DNA of 17,799 bases from an uncultured cyanobacterium (GTDB taxonomy: Bacteria > Cyanobacteriota > Cyanobacteriia > PCC-6307 > Cyanobiaceae): the NCBI GenBank assembly GCA_903862155.1, contig CAIOXF010000133.1:1-17799 (forward strand), written 5' to 3'. Numbering within the stretch: position 1 is the first letter of the stretch; every line of letters starts with the position of its first letter. Position numbers and translations under genes: made by a program. Positions 1 to 7,162 of the stretch are shown piece by piece. The notes below the pieces were generated by a model. That model was given only the letters and a program-made list of their open reading frames with translations. It searched no databases and had not been told where the DNA came from.

Positions 1-60
1 GAAGGGCTGATCCGGCTCAGGATGGTGACGGCTGATAGGCCTTCACCGCTAGTCGTTTCG

Positions 61-447
61 ATGCAGCAGCGTTCCATCCCGTGGCTCTGGATTGGTCTTG
101 GTGCCCTGCTGTTGCTGGCGCCCGGACCTGCTGGACGTTTGCTGATTGATCTGCTGGGTGGGCTCACCCTCACCCTGTTGTTGTTCCCCTTGCTGTTGGG
201 CGGTGCCGGATGGGTGGGTTGGCAGATCCTGAAGCGCCGTCTGCGCACCTGCCAGGCCTGTGGGTTCAGCAGCCTGGGCGGCGAGATCTGTCCAGCTTGC
301 GGAACTCCCTATGGCGTGGGCGCCAGCGGTGATTCCGGTGGTGGTGCCCAGGGAACGCTCGAGATCGATGCACGAGAAGTGATCATCGACGTGACGGCCA
401 CCGACGTGAGCCAGTCAGGCACCCCAGGCAACAACCGGCCCGGGTAA
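61..447 (+). CDS. Small membrane protein with C-terminal zinc ribbon
   Basis: About 128 residues from the ATG at 61; an in-frame ATG at 22 would add 13 residues, and neither start has a convincing Shine-Dalgarno sequence. Two hydrophobic stretches (about residues 7-22 and 27-55) look like a membrane hairpin. They are followed by a basic turn (KRRLR) and two CxxC knuckles, CQAC and CPAC, about 15 residues apart, which is the pattern of a small zinc ribbon. The C-terminal 45 residues are Gly/Ser-rich and then acidic, with no recognised domain. Its 3' end faces the DUF2834-like gene on the other strand, 23 bp away. Family and function are not recognised. The sequence supports only a membrane-anchored cytoplasmic zinc-binding domain. 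Confidence 0.75.
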   Translation: MQQRSIPWLWIGLGALLLLAPGPAGRLLIDLLGGLTLTLLLFPLLLGGAGWVGWQILKRRLRTCQACGFSSLGGEICPACGTPYGVGASGDSGGGAQGTLEIDAREVIIDVTATDVSQSGTPGNNRPG

Positions 448-470
448 GCAAGCGTTCAAGCGGGTTGGGC

Positions 471-908
471 CTAGCCCTGCAGGGCGCCCTTCTCTCGTTC
501 CATTTCGGCCAGGCGCCGCTCGCGCAGGTAGAGGAACAGTGGTGCTGCACAGGCAAACGCGATGGTCACGCAGCTGAGCAGCACCCAGGGCAGGCCCCGC
601 ATCTGCAGTCGCCGGGCTTCGCTCACCATCCACACCACCACTGCCGTGGCGCCGATGCCCAGGTCGCGCGCGAGGGATGCGGCCGCGGGGTTCGCGTTCG
701 CCTGGGCGACGAAGTGGGGGATGTTGAAGGCACCGCCCGCCTCCCGGATGTAATCGAGGTTGGCGAGCCAGGGCAGTACGGCTCCAGTCACGGCCAGGGC
801 CAGATAGAGCCATTCGATGGCCGTCGGCCGTCGGGTCGTGGGGCTTTCGCTGCGATCAGTGGTGGAAGAGCGGCCCATGGACAGCACCGGCAGAAGATGG
901 GTGCCCAT
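471..908 (-). CDS. DUF2834-like membrane protein
   Basis: From the ATG at 908 this is 145 aa; an ATG at 878 gives 135 aa and is equally possible. Three hydrophobic segments are visible, starting near IEWLYLALAVTGAVLPWLA, IGATAVVVWMVSEARRL and WVLLSCVTIAFACAAPLFLY, and it ends in a charged tail with the motif FLYLRERRL. The order of segments, the middle 'NANPAAASLARDL' and the final 'PLFLYLRER' match my memory of the uncharacterised DUF2834 family. The gene lies 52 bp downstream of xseB on the same strand and may be co-transcribed with the xse genes. No biochemical role can be inferred. The sequence before residue 80 of the longer open frame overlaps xseB and is not part of this protein. Confidence 0.8.
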   Translation of the reverse strand: MGTHLLPVLSMGRSSTTDRSESPTTRRPTAIEWLYLALAVTGAVLPWLANLDYIREAGGAFNIPHFVAQANANPAAASLARDLGIGATAVVVWMVSEARRLQMRGLPWVLLSCVTIAFACAAPLFLYLRERRLAEMEREKGALQG

Positions 909-960
909 GCTCCCAGTTGCGCCAACCCACTGGCGGCGAAGTGCGCTGGGGTCGATGCCT

Positions 961-1329
961 TCAGTCTTGGTCGGCGCGGAAGGGTTGGGGCGCGCTGCTG
1001 GGGTCTGTGCTGTTCCAGAGCAGCACCTGCTGCTCCACCTCCGCGAGCAGCGTTTCGCAGCGCCGCGCGTAGCTCTGGGCCCGTTGAAACAGGCCGGCCA
1101 TGGCCTCCACGTTGAGGTCGGTGGCCTGGAGTTGGGCCAGGGCAAGATCCAGGGCGGTGCGAGCTTCCGCGTAGCTCAGGTCGTTGGCGATCGTCTCAGC
1201 GCTGCGATCCGCGGCGTTCTCCTCGGCCCTATCCACGGTGCTCTCAACGGCGTCACTGGCCCCCGCCGCGTTCGATTTCGTTCCACTGGCTGTGCCCTTG
1301 GCCGCGCTTCGGGGCTGACGGGTGGCCAT
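961..1329 (-). CDS. xseB: Exodeoxyribonuclease VII small subunit
   Basis: The product is the small subunit of exonuclease VII, the ATP-independent exonuclease that trims single-stranded DNA from both ends. Several XseB copies coat one XseA. The protein has 122 residues from the ATG at 1329. A non-conserved Ala/Ser-rich N-terminus of about 45 residues precedes the typical helical hairpin (LSYAEARTALDLALAQLQ ... VEAMAGLFQRAQSYARRCETLLAEVEQQV), which is the XseB domain. The extension makes it longer than the usual ~80 residues. The start is well supported because the xseA stop and this ATG share a base (TGATG), a classic translational-coupling arrangement. A GTG one codon upstream is the alternative. 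Confidence 0.92.
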   Translation of the reverse strand: MATRQPRSAAKGTASGTKSNAAGASDAVESTVDRAEENAADRSAETIANDLSYAEARTALDLALAQLQATDLNVEAMAGLFQRAQSYARRCETLLAEVEQQVLLWNSTDPSSAPQPFRADQD

Positions 1330-2492
1330 CACGGAGCGGCTGGAGACGGTTGAATCTCGCGCACGTCGGTGCTCACCTGGCCGTCGGCGAACTGCACGAG
1401 CAGCGGTTGCCCGCGTTTCAGCCCCTGCACGGAGCGCACCAGTTGGCCCTGCTCGTCGCGCACCAGCGAGAAACCTCGATCGAGCAGGTGCTGCGGTGAA
1501 AGAGCCCGCAGCAGCGCCAGGGCCTGCTGCAGGTCACGGCGCCGTTCCGCTACCAGCTGGCGGGGATGGAGATCCGCGAGGCGCTGGAGCTTCTGCTGGA
1601 GTTGCTGTCGCTCTCCGGTTAGTCGCAGTTGCACCACCTGCCCCAGGTGGTGCCTCAGTTGCTGGAGCTGGGCAACGGCCGCCCGTCGGTCGGGGAGGAG
1701 GGCCACCATGGCGGCCGTTGGGGTGGCGGCGCGGTAGTCGGCCACCAGGTCGGCGATGGTGGTGTCGTCTTCATGGCCCAGGCCGGTCACCACCGGCAGG
1801 GGGCAGCGGGCCAGGCAGCGGGCCAGGTCTTCGCCATCGAACACCGCCAGGTCTTCCCGGCTGCCGCCGCCGCGGGCCAGCAGGATCGCCTCGATGCCCA
1901 GCGCTCCCGCCTGGTTCCAGGTGGCCTCCAGGGCGCTGCATATCTGGGCCTCCACTGGTCCCTGAACGGGGATCGGCACCACCACCAGTCGGGCGGCGGG
2001 CCAGCGCTCGGCGGCGGTGCGCAGCAGGTCTGCTAGGGCGGAGCTGGGGACGCTAGTGAGCACGGCCAACGCCTCCGGCAGCTCAGGCAGGGGCCGCTTG
2101 CGGGCCGGCTCAAACAGCCCCTCCGGCTCCAGTCGCTCGCGCACCCGCTCGAACTGGCGCAGCACGCTGCTGAGGCTGGGCCGGATGTCGAGCACCTGCA
2201 CGCTCAGCGTGGCCCGGCTCGCCCAGAAGTTGAGCTTGCCTACCACCACCACGCCGTCGCCTTCTTCCGGCACATAGCTGAGGCGGCTGAGCTGGGAGGC
2301 CCACACCACGCCGCTGATCGAGGCCTGCTCATCCACCAAGGTGAGCCAGAGATGGCCCTTCTTGAGCTGGGGCCTGCTCACCGTGGCGTCGAGCAGGAAG
2401 CGCGGCGCAAAGCCCCGCTCCAGCAGGCTGCCAATGGCCTGGTTGAGTTCGCTGATGCTGTAGCGGGGGATGCCGCCGGAGGCGTCACTCAC
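1329..2492 (-). CDS. xseA: Exodeoxyribonuclease VII large subunit
   Basis: This is the catalytic subunit of exonuclease VII, involved in repair and removal of toxic single-stranded DNA. It has 387 aa from a GTG at 2492, chosen because it overlaps the stop of the upstream small gene as GTGA and because homology begins right after it (YSISELNQAI). An N-terminal OB-fold (about residues 10-105) binds DNA. The catalytic region contains RGGGSREDL (207-215), GLGHEDDTTIADLVAD (237-252) and ATPTAAM (256-262), the signature blocks of the family. A Gln/Arg/Leu-rich coiled-coil follows, then a C-terminal LLDRGFSLV motif. It is shorter than the E. coli protein (456 aa), mainly in the coiled-coil. The open frame extends about 110 codons upstream, but that part is not XseA-like. 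Confidence 0.95.
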   Translation of the reverse strand: MSDASGGIPRYSISELNQAIGSLLERGFAPRFLLDATVSRPQLKKGHLWLTLVDEQASISGVVWASQLSRLSYVPEEGDGVVVVGKLNFWASRATLSVQVLDIRPSLSSVLRQFERVRERLEPEGLFEPARKRPLPELPEALAVLTSVPSSALADLLRTAAERWPAARLVVVPIPVQGPVEAQICSALEATWNQAGALGIEAILLARGGGSREDLAVFDGEDLARCLARCPLPVVTGLGHEDDTTIADLVADYRAATPTAAMVALLPDRRAAVAQLQQLRHHLGQVVQLRLTGERQQLQQKLQRLADLHPRQLVAERRRDLQQALALLRALSPQHLLDRGFSLVRDEQGQLVRSVQGLKRGQPLLVQFADGQVSTDVREIQPSPAAP

Positions 2493-2674
2493 CGCTCCAG
2501 CTGCCGGTAGCAGAGCCACCAGTACAGGCTCACCAGCCCGCCCACCAGGGCTATGCCCCTGCCGATCGGATGGTCGATGCGCACCAGGCCAGCCCCGGTG
2601 ATCACCAGAGCCGTGCTGAGCAGGCGCGCGCCATCGCGGCGGTTCCTGGCGAAAAAGCGGGCCAACCCCTGCAA
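2489..2674 (-). CDS. Small hypothetical membrane protein upstream of xseA
   Basis: The supported core is about 60 residues beginning near LARFFARNRRDGARLL. It is followed by two short hydrophobic segments (STALVITGAGLV and GRGIALVGGLVSLYWWL) and a basic end. The open frame runs back to an ATG at 2746, but that would overlap the divergent HAD gene start. I therefore prefer an internal TTG (2674 or 2665); no start is well marked by a ribosome site. Its TGA overlaps the xseA GTG start (GTGA), so it probably forms the first gene of the xse transcript. Family not recognised. I infer a small two-pass membrane protein translated together with XseA. Confidence 0.6.
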   Translation of the reverse strand: MQGLARFFARNRRDGARLLSTALVITGAGLVRIDHPIGRGIALVGGLVSLYWWLCYRQLER

Positions 2675-2699
2675 GCGAAGCCCACCACTTTTGCAGGGG
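2666..2699. repeat. 9-bp inverted repeat between xseA cluster and HAD gene
   Basis: Perfect arms CCCCTGCAA (2666-2674) and TTGCAGGGG (2691-2699) flank a 16-base spacer. It lies where the divergent leaders of the minus-strand small gene and the plus-strand HAD gene meet. It could be an operator or a leader hairpin. A candidate TTG start for the minus-strand gene sits inside the left arm. No T-run follows on either strand, so it is not an intrinsic terminator. Confidence 0.5.
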
Positions 2700-2736
2700 C
2701 TCCGCCAGGATGCCCTCGTGGCCAGCGTGGAAACAG

Positions 2737-3567
2737 ATGACGGCAACCGATGGGGGTGCCTTCAGCGACCACCTGGCCGGGGAACTCCCCGCCGATCCCC
2801 AGCTGGTACTGGTGACCGACCTTGATGGCACCTTGCTGGGGGGCTCGGTGGAGTGGCGCCGCCGGTTCTATGGCTGGCTGGAGCGTCAGCGGCATTGCGT
2901 GCTCCACGTGTTCTGCACCGGCCGCGATCTGCGCTCCGTGGCGGCTCTTCTTGCAGACGACGAAACCCATGGGCTACAGGCTCCCCATCTCGTGATCGGC
3001 GATGTGGGCTGCACGGTGGCCTGCGGCACGAGCCTGGAACTGGTGCCGCCGGCGGTAGATCCGATCGAGGTGCGCTGGGCGGGCAAGTCTGATCGGGTGG
3101 GGCCTCTCCTGGTCGGGGCAGCGGGCCTCTCCCCCCAGCCGATCAGCGCCGATCGGCGACTCGCCTACTACTACGACCCCGATGCCTTCGACCACGACCT
3201 GATCCGCCTGATCGAAGCCCAGGGGGTGGATTGCCTCCTCTCCGACAACAAGTACCTCGATGTATTGCCGGCGGGGGTGAATAAGGGCAGCACGCTCCTG
3301 GATCTGCTGGCCTGGCTGCAGGTGCCGGCGGAGCGGGTGGTGACGGCAGGCGACACCCTCAACGATCTGGCCATGTTCCAGACAGGCTTGGCTGGGGTGA
3401 TGGTCGGCAACGCCGAAGCGGCCCTGCAGCGATGCTTGCCGGAGTTGCCCCGCACCTACCTGGCCGAGGGTCATGGCTGTCAGGGCATCGCGGAAGGGTT
3501 GGCGCACCATGGCTTCGGCCACCTGCTTGGGGATCTGCTGGAGGCCCTTAAGCAGGAGGCGGATTGA
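2737..3567 (+). CDS. HAD-family sugar-phosphate phosphatase (sucrose-phosphate phosphatase-like)
   Basis: A 276-aa cytoplasmic phosphatase of the HAD superfamily, from the ATG at 2737; an ATG at 2710 would add nine residues. Motif I is DLDGT (nucleophile Asp28, general acid Asp30), motif II is CTGRD (Thr61), motif III is Lys183 in NKGSTL, and motif IV is GDTLND (205-210). The cap between motifs II and III, plus the ending VMVGNAEAAL...YLAEGHGCQGIAEGL, resembles sucrose-6-phosphate phosphatase. That fold is shared with glucosylglycerate- and mannosylglycerate-phosphate phosphatases that make cyanobacterial compatible solutes. The exact substrate cannot be decided, and no glycosyltransferase gene lies next to it. 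It diverges from the xseA cluster, and its stop lies only 7 bp from the hrpB stop on the opposite strand. Confidence 0.85.
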   Translation: MTATDGGAFSDHLAGELPADPQLVLVTDLDGTLLGGSVEWRRRFYGWLERQRHCVLHVFCTGRDLRSVAALLADDETHGLQAPHLVIGDVGCTVACGTSLELVPPAVDPIEVRWAGKSDRVGPLLVGAAGLSPQPISADRRLAYYYDPDAFDHDLIRLIEAQGVDCLLSDNKYLDVLPAGVNKGSTLLDLLAWLQVPAERVVTAGDTLNDLAMFQTGLAGVMVGNAEAALQRCLPELPRTYLAEGHGCQGIAEGLAHHGFGHLLGDLLEALKQEAD

Positions 3568-3574
3568 GGCCGCA

Positions 3575-6190
3575 TTAACCCCGCTGGGCCAGGCGTGCCT
3601 TGGTGAGGCCGGTGGCCACCGCCTGGCGAGGATCCTCGGGCCAGGGGTGCTTGGGATAGCGGCCCCGTAGGTCGCGGCGTACATCGGAGTAACCCCGCTC
3701 CCAGAAACCTGCCAGGTCTTGCGTGATGGCGGCGGGCCGGCCGGCGGGCGTGAGCAGATGCATGGTCACCGGGAGCCGGCCGTCGAGCACCGTGGGGGTG
3801 CTGGTGGCCCCGAACATCTCCTGCAACTTCACCGCCAGCACGGGGCTATCGGCGCTGTAGTCGAGCCCCACCAGGCGGCCGGAGGGCACCGGCAGGTTCA
3901 CCGGCAGCAGGCGATCGAGCTGGGGCCTGAGCTCCCAGGGGCTCTTGCCCCACAGCGCCTCGGCCAGATCCAGGCGCTGTAATTCCTCCAGGCTGCTCAG
4001 ACCGCCGAGGTGGGGCGCCAACCACTGCTCCAGTCCCTCGAGCAGAGTGGCCTCCGCCGTGTCGGGCCAGGGGGCTCCCAGCAGGCGATGGGCCAGGGCC
4101 AAACGCTCCCGCAGCTGGCGGGTGCTGGTGCTCCAGGGCAGGCAGCTCAGGCCCCGCTCGCGGATGCCCCCGATCAGGGCGTCAGCCACCACGGCCGTAT
4201 CGGCTTCGGCCATCGCGCCACGCCAGGGGCGCCGCCCCAGCACCAGGGCATCGTGCACCAGGCGCTCTTCCTTGCGCACCCGGCCAGCCTCCCGGTCCCA
4301 GGTGGCGTTGCGCTGCCATTGGGCCCCGGCCTCCAGTGCCAGCTCCCGCAGCACGCCAGCGGAGAGGGGCAGCGCCAGTTGCACCCGGGCTTCGCTGCCT
4401 TCGCCATCGGCACTGGCAATGGCCAGGGCTTCGCTGCTGGCCAGGGGATCGCTCGGATGGAGCTGGGCCCCGCGGCCTCCGCGCATCAGGAACCGGCCCG
4501 GCTGGCCGGGGCGCATCAGCGACACCCGCTCCGGGTAGGCGAGGGCCACCAGCTGGGCGGCGTCAGAGGCATCAGTGGCTTCAGGGGCTGCTGCAGCGCG
4601 ATTGGCTCCATGGCTGGCACCATGGACACGGCTGGGGTTGGTGCCGGGTTCGGAGTCGGTGCAGGCCGCCTGCACCTGGCGGCGCAGCTGTTCCATCAGC
4701 TGGCGCATGCGCTGGCGCTGCGGATCGCGGCCGCCCTGGCGCAGCCAGTCGAGGCGGCGCAGCAGATCAGAGCCGGCCTCCTGGCGATCGAGGGGATCCC
4801 GCTCGCTCAGTAGCACCGCCAGTTCACAGCCCAGCGGCAACAGGCCGCGGCGATTGGCGAGCAGCAGCAGATGGCCCAGCCGCGGATGTAGGCCCAGGGC
4901 TGCCAGCTGGCGGCCGTGGCCGCTGAGCTGGCCCGTGCTCTCGAGCGCATCGAGGCGCTGCAGCAGGCCGCGGGCTTCCGCCAGGGGGGCCTGGGGCGGG
5001 GGATCCAGCCAGGCCAGATCGGCGCCGAGGGGATCGCCCCACTGGGCCAGCTGCAGGGCCACCGGCAGGGGATCGGCCTCCTGCAGTTCGGGTGGATCAA
5101 AGGCGGGCCGCCGCTGTTGTTCCGCCGGGCTCCACAACCGCACGCAGCGGCCTGGCCCCAGGCGTCCCGCCCGGCCTGCCCGTTGCTCGGCGCTCGCCTG
5201 GCTGGCCGGCACGGTCACCAGCCCCTCCATCCCCGTGGCGGGGACAAAGCGGCTGCGGCGGCTCAGGCCGCTATCGATCACCAAGGTGACGCCCGCAATC
5301 GTGAGTGAGCTCTCGGCGATGGAGGTGGCCAGCACCACTTTCCCGGGGGCATCGCTGGCCGGGGCAATGGCCCGGCTCTGGGCGGCCAGGGGCAGGTTGC
5401 CGTGTAGGGCTACGCAGGGGATCTCGGCGCCCCAGCCGGTGGTCGTGATCGCTCGCAGGCAGGCCTGGATCTCCCGCTGGCCAGGCAGGAACACCAGCAC
5501 CGTGGGGCCAGGGGCGCCGGGCACGGCCTCGCGGAAGCGCTGCTCCAGCCAGTGCTCCTCCAGGGCCCGCACCACCTGGCGCTCCAGCCGCTCGCCTTCC
5601 CGCGGACGCTGGTGGCTGATCTCCACTGGATAGCTGCGGCCTTCACTGCGCAGCAACTGGCTGCCCGGCAGTGCTGCGGCCAGTGGTGCGGCATCGAGGG
5701 TGGCCGACATCAGCGCCAGCCGCAGTTCCGGCCTCAACAGGGATCGGGCCTGGCGCACCAGGGCCAGGGCCAGGTCGGCATCGGCGCTGCGCTCGTGAAA
5801 CTCATCGAACAGCAGACAGCCCACACCCTCCAGGGATGGATCTGTCTGCAATCGCCTCAGAAACAGCCCGGCGGTGAGCACCTCCACCCGGGTGGCCGCC
5901 GAGGTGCGCGATTCAAGACGCACGCTGTAGCCCACCCGTTGACCCACCGGCTCGCCCAGCTCGGCTGCCAGGCGCTCGGCGGCAGTGCGCGCTGCGATCC
6001 GCCGAGGCTCCAGCATCCAAATCGCCCCGGCCCCCAGTGGCAGCAGGTCCAGCAGCGCCAGGGGCACCCGGGTAGTTTTGCCCGCCCCCGGCGGCGCCTG
6101 CAACACCAGGGTGGAGCCTGGTGGGCTGAGGGCTGAAACCACATCCCCCAGGAGGGGATCAATCGGGAGTGGAACGCGGGTCGGCGTCAC
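3575..6190 (-). CDS. hrpB: ATP-dependent RNA helicase HrpB
   Basis: DEAH-box superfamily 2 helicase of the HrpB type, 871 aa. Visible motifs in order: Walker A GAGKTT (35-40), DEFH (129-132), SAT (162-164), ATSIAESSLTI (288-298) and QRAGRAGR (336-343). These are followed by the ratchet-like domain and the HrpB-specific C-terminus (YPKHPWPEDP near the end). The start is a GTG at 6190 whose bases overlap the preceding stop as GTGA, and the conserved sequence begins soon after. A low-complexity Ser/Ala/Gly insertion (about 511-543) explains part of the extra length over the usual ~810-820 residues. HrpB proteins are presumed RNA remodelling enzymes; their cellular substrate is poorly defined. 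It is the last gene of a four-gene minus-strand cluster. Confidence 0.95.
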   Translation of the reverse strand: MTPTRVPLPIDPLLGDVVSALSPPGSTLVLQAPPGAGKTTRVPLALLDLLPLGAGAIWMLEPRRIAARTAAERLAAELGEPVGQRVGYSVRLESRTSAATRVEVLTAGLFLRRLQTDPSLEGVGCLLFDEFHERSADADLALALVRQARSLLRPELRLALMSATLDAAPLAAALPGSQLLRSEGRSYPVEISHQRPREGERLERQVVRALEEHWLEQRFREAVPGAPGPTVLVFLPGQREIQACLRAITTTGWGAEIPCVALHGNLPLAAQSRAIAPASDAPGKVVLATSIAESSLTIAGVTLVIDSGLSRRSRFVPATGMEGLVTVPASQASAEQRAGRAGRLGPGRCVRLWSPAEQQRRPAFDPPELQEADPLPVALQLAQWGDPLGADLAWLDPPPQAPLAEARGLLQRLDALESTGQLSGHGRQLAALGLHPRLGHLLLLANRRGLLPLGCELAVLLSERDPLDRQEAGSDLLRRLDWLRQGGRDPQRQRMRQLMEQLRRQVQAACTDSEPGTNPSRVHGASHGANRAAAAPEATDASDAAQLVALAYPERVSLMRPGQPGRFLMRGGRGAQLHPSDPLASSEALAIASADGEGSEARVQLALPLSAGVLRELALEAGAQWQRNATWDREAGRVRKEERLVHDALVLGRRPWRGAMAEADTAVVADALIGGIRERGLSCLPWSTSTRQLRERLALAHRLLGAPWPDTAEATLLEGLEQWLAPHLGGLSSLEELQRLDLAEALWGKSPWELRPQLDRLLPVNLPVPSGRLVGLDYSADSPVLAVKLQEMFGATSTPTVLDGRLPVTMHLLTPAGRPAAITQDLAGFWERGYSDVRRDLRGRYPKHPWPEDPRQAVATGLTKARLAQRG

Positions 6191-6624
6191 CGCACGTGGC
6201 GAACCCCATCCACCGGGTAGTACACCTCGTTGGTGGTCTCTTCGTACACGATCGCCGGCAGACCGGTTTCAAACATGGTCTGGAGCGCTTCCTTGAGGAA
6301 GGGGTTCCAGCCGCCGGTGCTCACCTTGCCGTGGCGCACGGTCCAGTCCCAAGTGCCCTGCAGGTCGCGGGGCACGCGGCCCTCGCGGTCGCGGCGGGCC
6401 ACCAGATCCTGCGATTCGACCAGGCCTACCAGGATCGGTGCCTTGCCATAGGCCGGGGTGATGCTCAGCTCCAGGCGCACAGGGTCTTCCTTCACCAGCT
6501 TGAGGCGGAAACGGGGCGGAAGTTTCAGATTGCGGAGCACAGCCGCCACGATGCGGGTGCGCTGCTCGATGGCCCGCTGCTCCGCCGTGCGCTCCGTACC
6601 CTTCTGCTCGTCCGTCTTCTCCAC
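6187..6624 (-). CDS. Conserved hypothetical protein upstream of hrpB
   Basis: About 145 aa. The start is a GTG at 6624, preceded by GAGG five bases upstream; a TTG at 6627 is the alternative, and there is no early ATG. A charged, Glu/Arg-rich N-terminus (to about residue 28) precedes a compact alpha/beta domain with no signal peptide or membrane segment. Notable stretches are LPPRFRLKLVKEDPVRLEL and WDWTVRHGKVSTGGWNPFL, ending in a Tyr/Val-rich strand. It resembles proteins I associate with cyanobacteria, but I cannot name the family. Its stop overlaps the hrpB start (GTGA), so the two are very likely translated together. No function is proposed. Confidence 0.8.
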   Translation of the reverse strand: MEKTDEQKGTERTAEQRAIEQRTRIVAAVLRNLKLPPRFRLKLVKEDPVRLELSITPAYGKAPILVGLVESQDLVARRDREGRVPRDLQGTWDWTVRHGKVSTGGWNPFLKEALQTMFETGLPAIVYEETTNEVYYPVDGVRHVR

Positions 6625-6653
6625 CAACGCCTCAACGGGTCACTGCAGCAAGC

Positions 6654-6944
6654 CTATTCAGCGGGGGTGGCGCGGTCTGCGGAATCACCGTTTTCATCCC
6701 CAAAGCGCACGGTGAGCAGGTCTTCGCGGGTGATGCGGCCTTCCTCGTCGAGCAATTCCGGATGGATCGTGGGACGGCCCGTCCGGTCCCCGGCCTGGGG
6801 CTCGGGTTGGGGATCCCCGGGCCGGGGTACAGCACTGAAGCCCCGGCGCATCACCTTGAAGGCCTGCCACAGCAGCACCAGGAAGCAGGCCCCGTAGATC
6901 ACGGGGAAGATCTGGGAGATCAGGGCATCCATGCCCTCCATCAT
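6654..6944 (-). CDS. DUF2973-like small membrane protein
   Basis: 96 aa (ATG at 6944, with a second ATG one codon later at 6941). A single N-terminal membrane helix (IFPVIYGACFLVLLWQAFKVM) is followed by a Pro/Gly/Asp-rich linker and a conserved soluble tail, GRPTIHPELLDEEGRITRED and LLTVRFGDE. That combination of one helix, 'QAFKVM' and 'THPELLDxEG'-type tail matches my recollection of the cyanobacteria-specific DUF2973 family, whose function is unknown. The gene sits 10 bp after a 43-codon membrane-peptide gene and 29 bp before the next start, so it belongs to the hrpB cluster. The tail should face the cytoplasm if the helix is N-out; this is inferred. Confidence 0.8.
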   Translation of the reverse strand: MMEGMDALISQIFPVIYGACFLVLLWQAFKVMRRGFSAVPRPGDPQPEPQAGDRTGRPTIHPELLDEEGRITREDLLTVRFGDENGDSADRATPAE

Positions 6945-6954
6945 TGCCTGGTCC

Positions 6955-7086
6955 TCAGGTCCGTGGCGGCCGTTGCTTGGGAGCCGCGCCGCTCGAGCCG
7001 GTGGTGTTGGCCAGCATCCAGGCCCAGAGGGTCATGCAGGCGGCGCCGAAGCTCAGAAAAGCCAGCAGCAGGCGACTGGTGTCCAT
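6955..7086 (-). CDS. 43-aa single-pass membrane peptide
   Basis: A short reading frame from the ATG at 7086 to the TGA at 6955-6957, giving 43 residues. MDTSRLLLAFLSFGAACM starts one hydrophobic helix (about residues 5-27), which ends in a short polar tail (NTTGSSG... to PPRT). It is the first gene of the minus-strand cluster that continues with the DUF2973-like protein 10 bp downstream. Close spacing, a well-formed helix and the absence of any competing gene on either strand argue that it is real. It resembles tiny cyanobacterial membrane-complex subunits in size and shape, but I do not recognise it and do not assign it to a complex. Confidence 0.65.
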   Translation of the reverse strand: MDTSRLLLAFLSFGAACMTLWAWMLANTTGSSGAAPKQRPPRT

Positions 7087-7106
7087 AGGGCGATAGAAAA
7101 GTTAAT

Positions 7107-7119
7107 CAACCTTAGGTTG
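7107..7119. promoter_or_regulatory. 13-bp palindrome in htrA divergent spacer
   Basis: CAACCT-T-AGGTTG is a perfect inverted repeat with a one-base centre. It lies in the 76-bp spacer between the divergent htrA start and the 43-aa gene start. Its placement suits a repressor or activator site serving both directions. No clear -35/-10 pair was seen beside it, so the role is inferred. Confidence 0.4.
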
Positions 7120-7162
7120 TTCCTTGCGCCTACGGTTTTGCCTGCCCGCCCCCGGCGCGCTT

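Noticed and set aside
474..485. Perfect 12-bp palindrome GCCCTGCAGGGC at the end of the DUF2834-like gene as a terminator
   Set aside because: It leaves only a four-base-pair stem with a TGCA loop and no T-run follows; likely codon content of the last residues.
2493..2831. N-terminal extension of XseA in the open frame
   Set aside because: No similarity to XseA before the GTG at 2492; the segment covers the neighbouring small gene and the HAD gene start.
2974..3684. A 236-codon minus-strand frame
   Set aside because: Antisense to the HAD phosphatase gene, which has all four motifs.
4010..4813. A 267-codon plus-strand frame, with other plus-strand frames between 3719 and 6136
   Set aside because: All lie inside the hrpB coding region, which has complete helicase motifs; their translations are Gly/Gln/Arg-rich noise.
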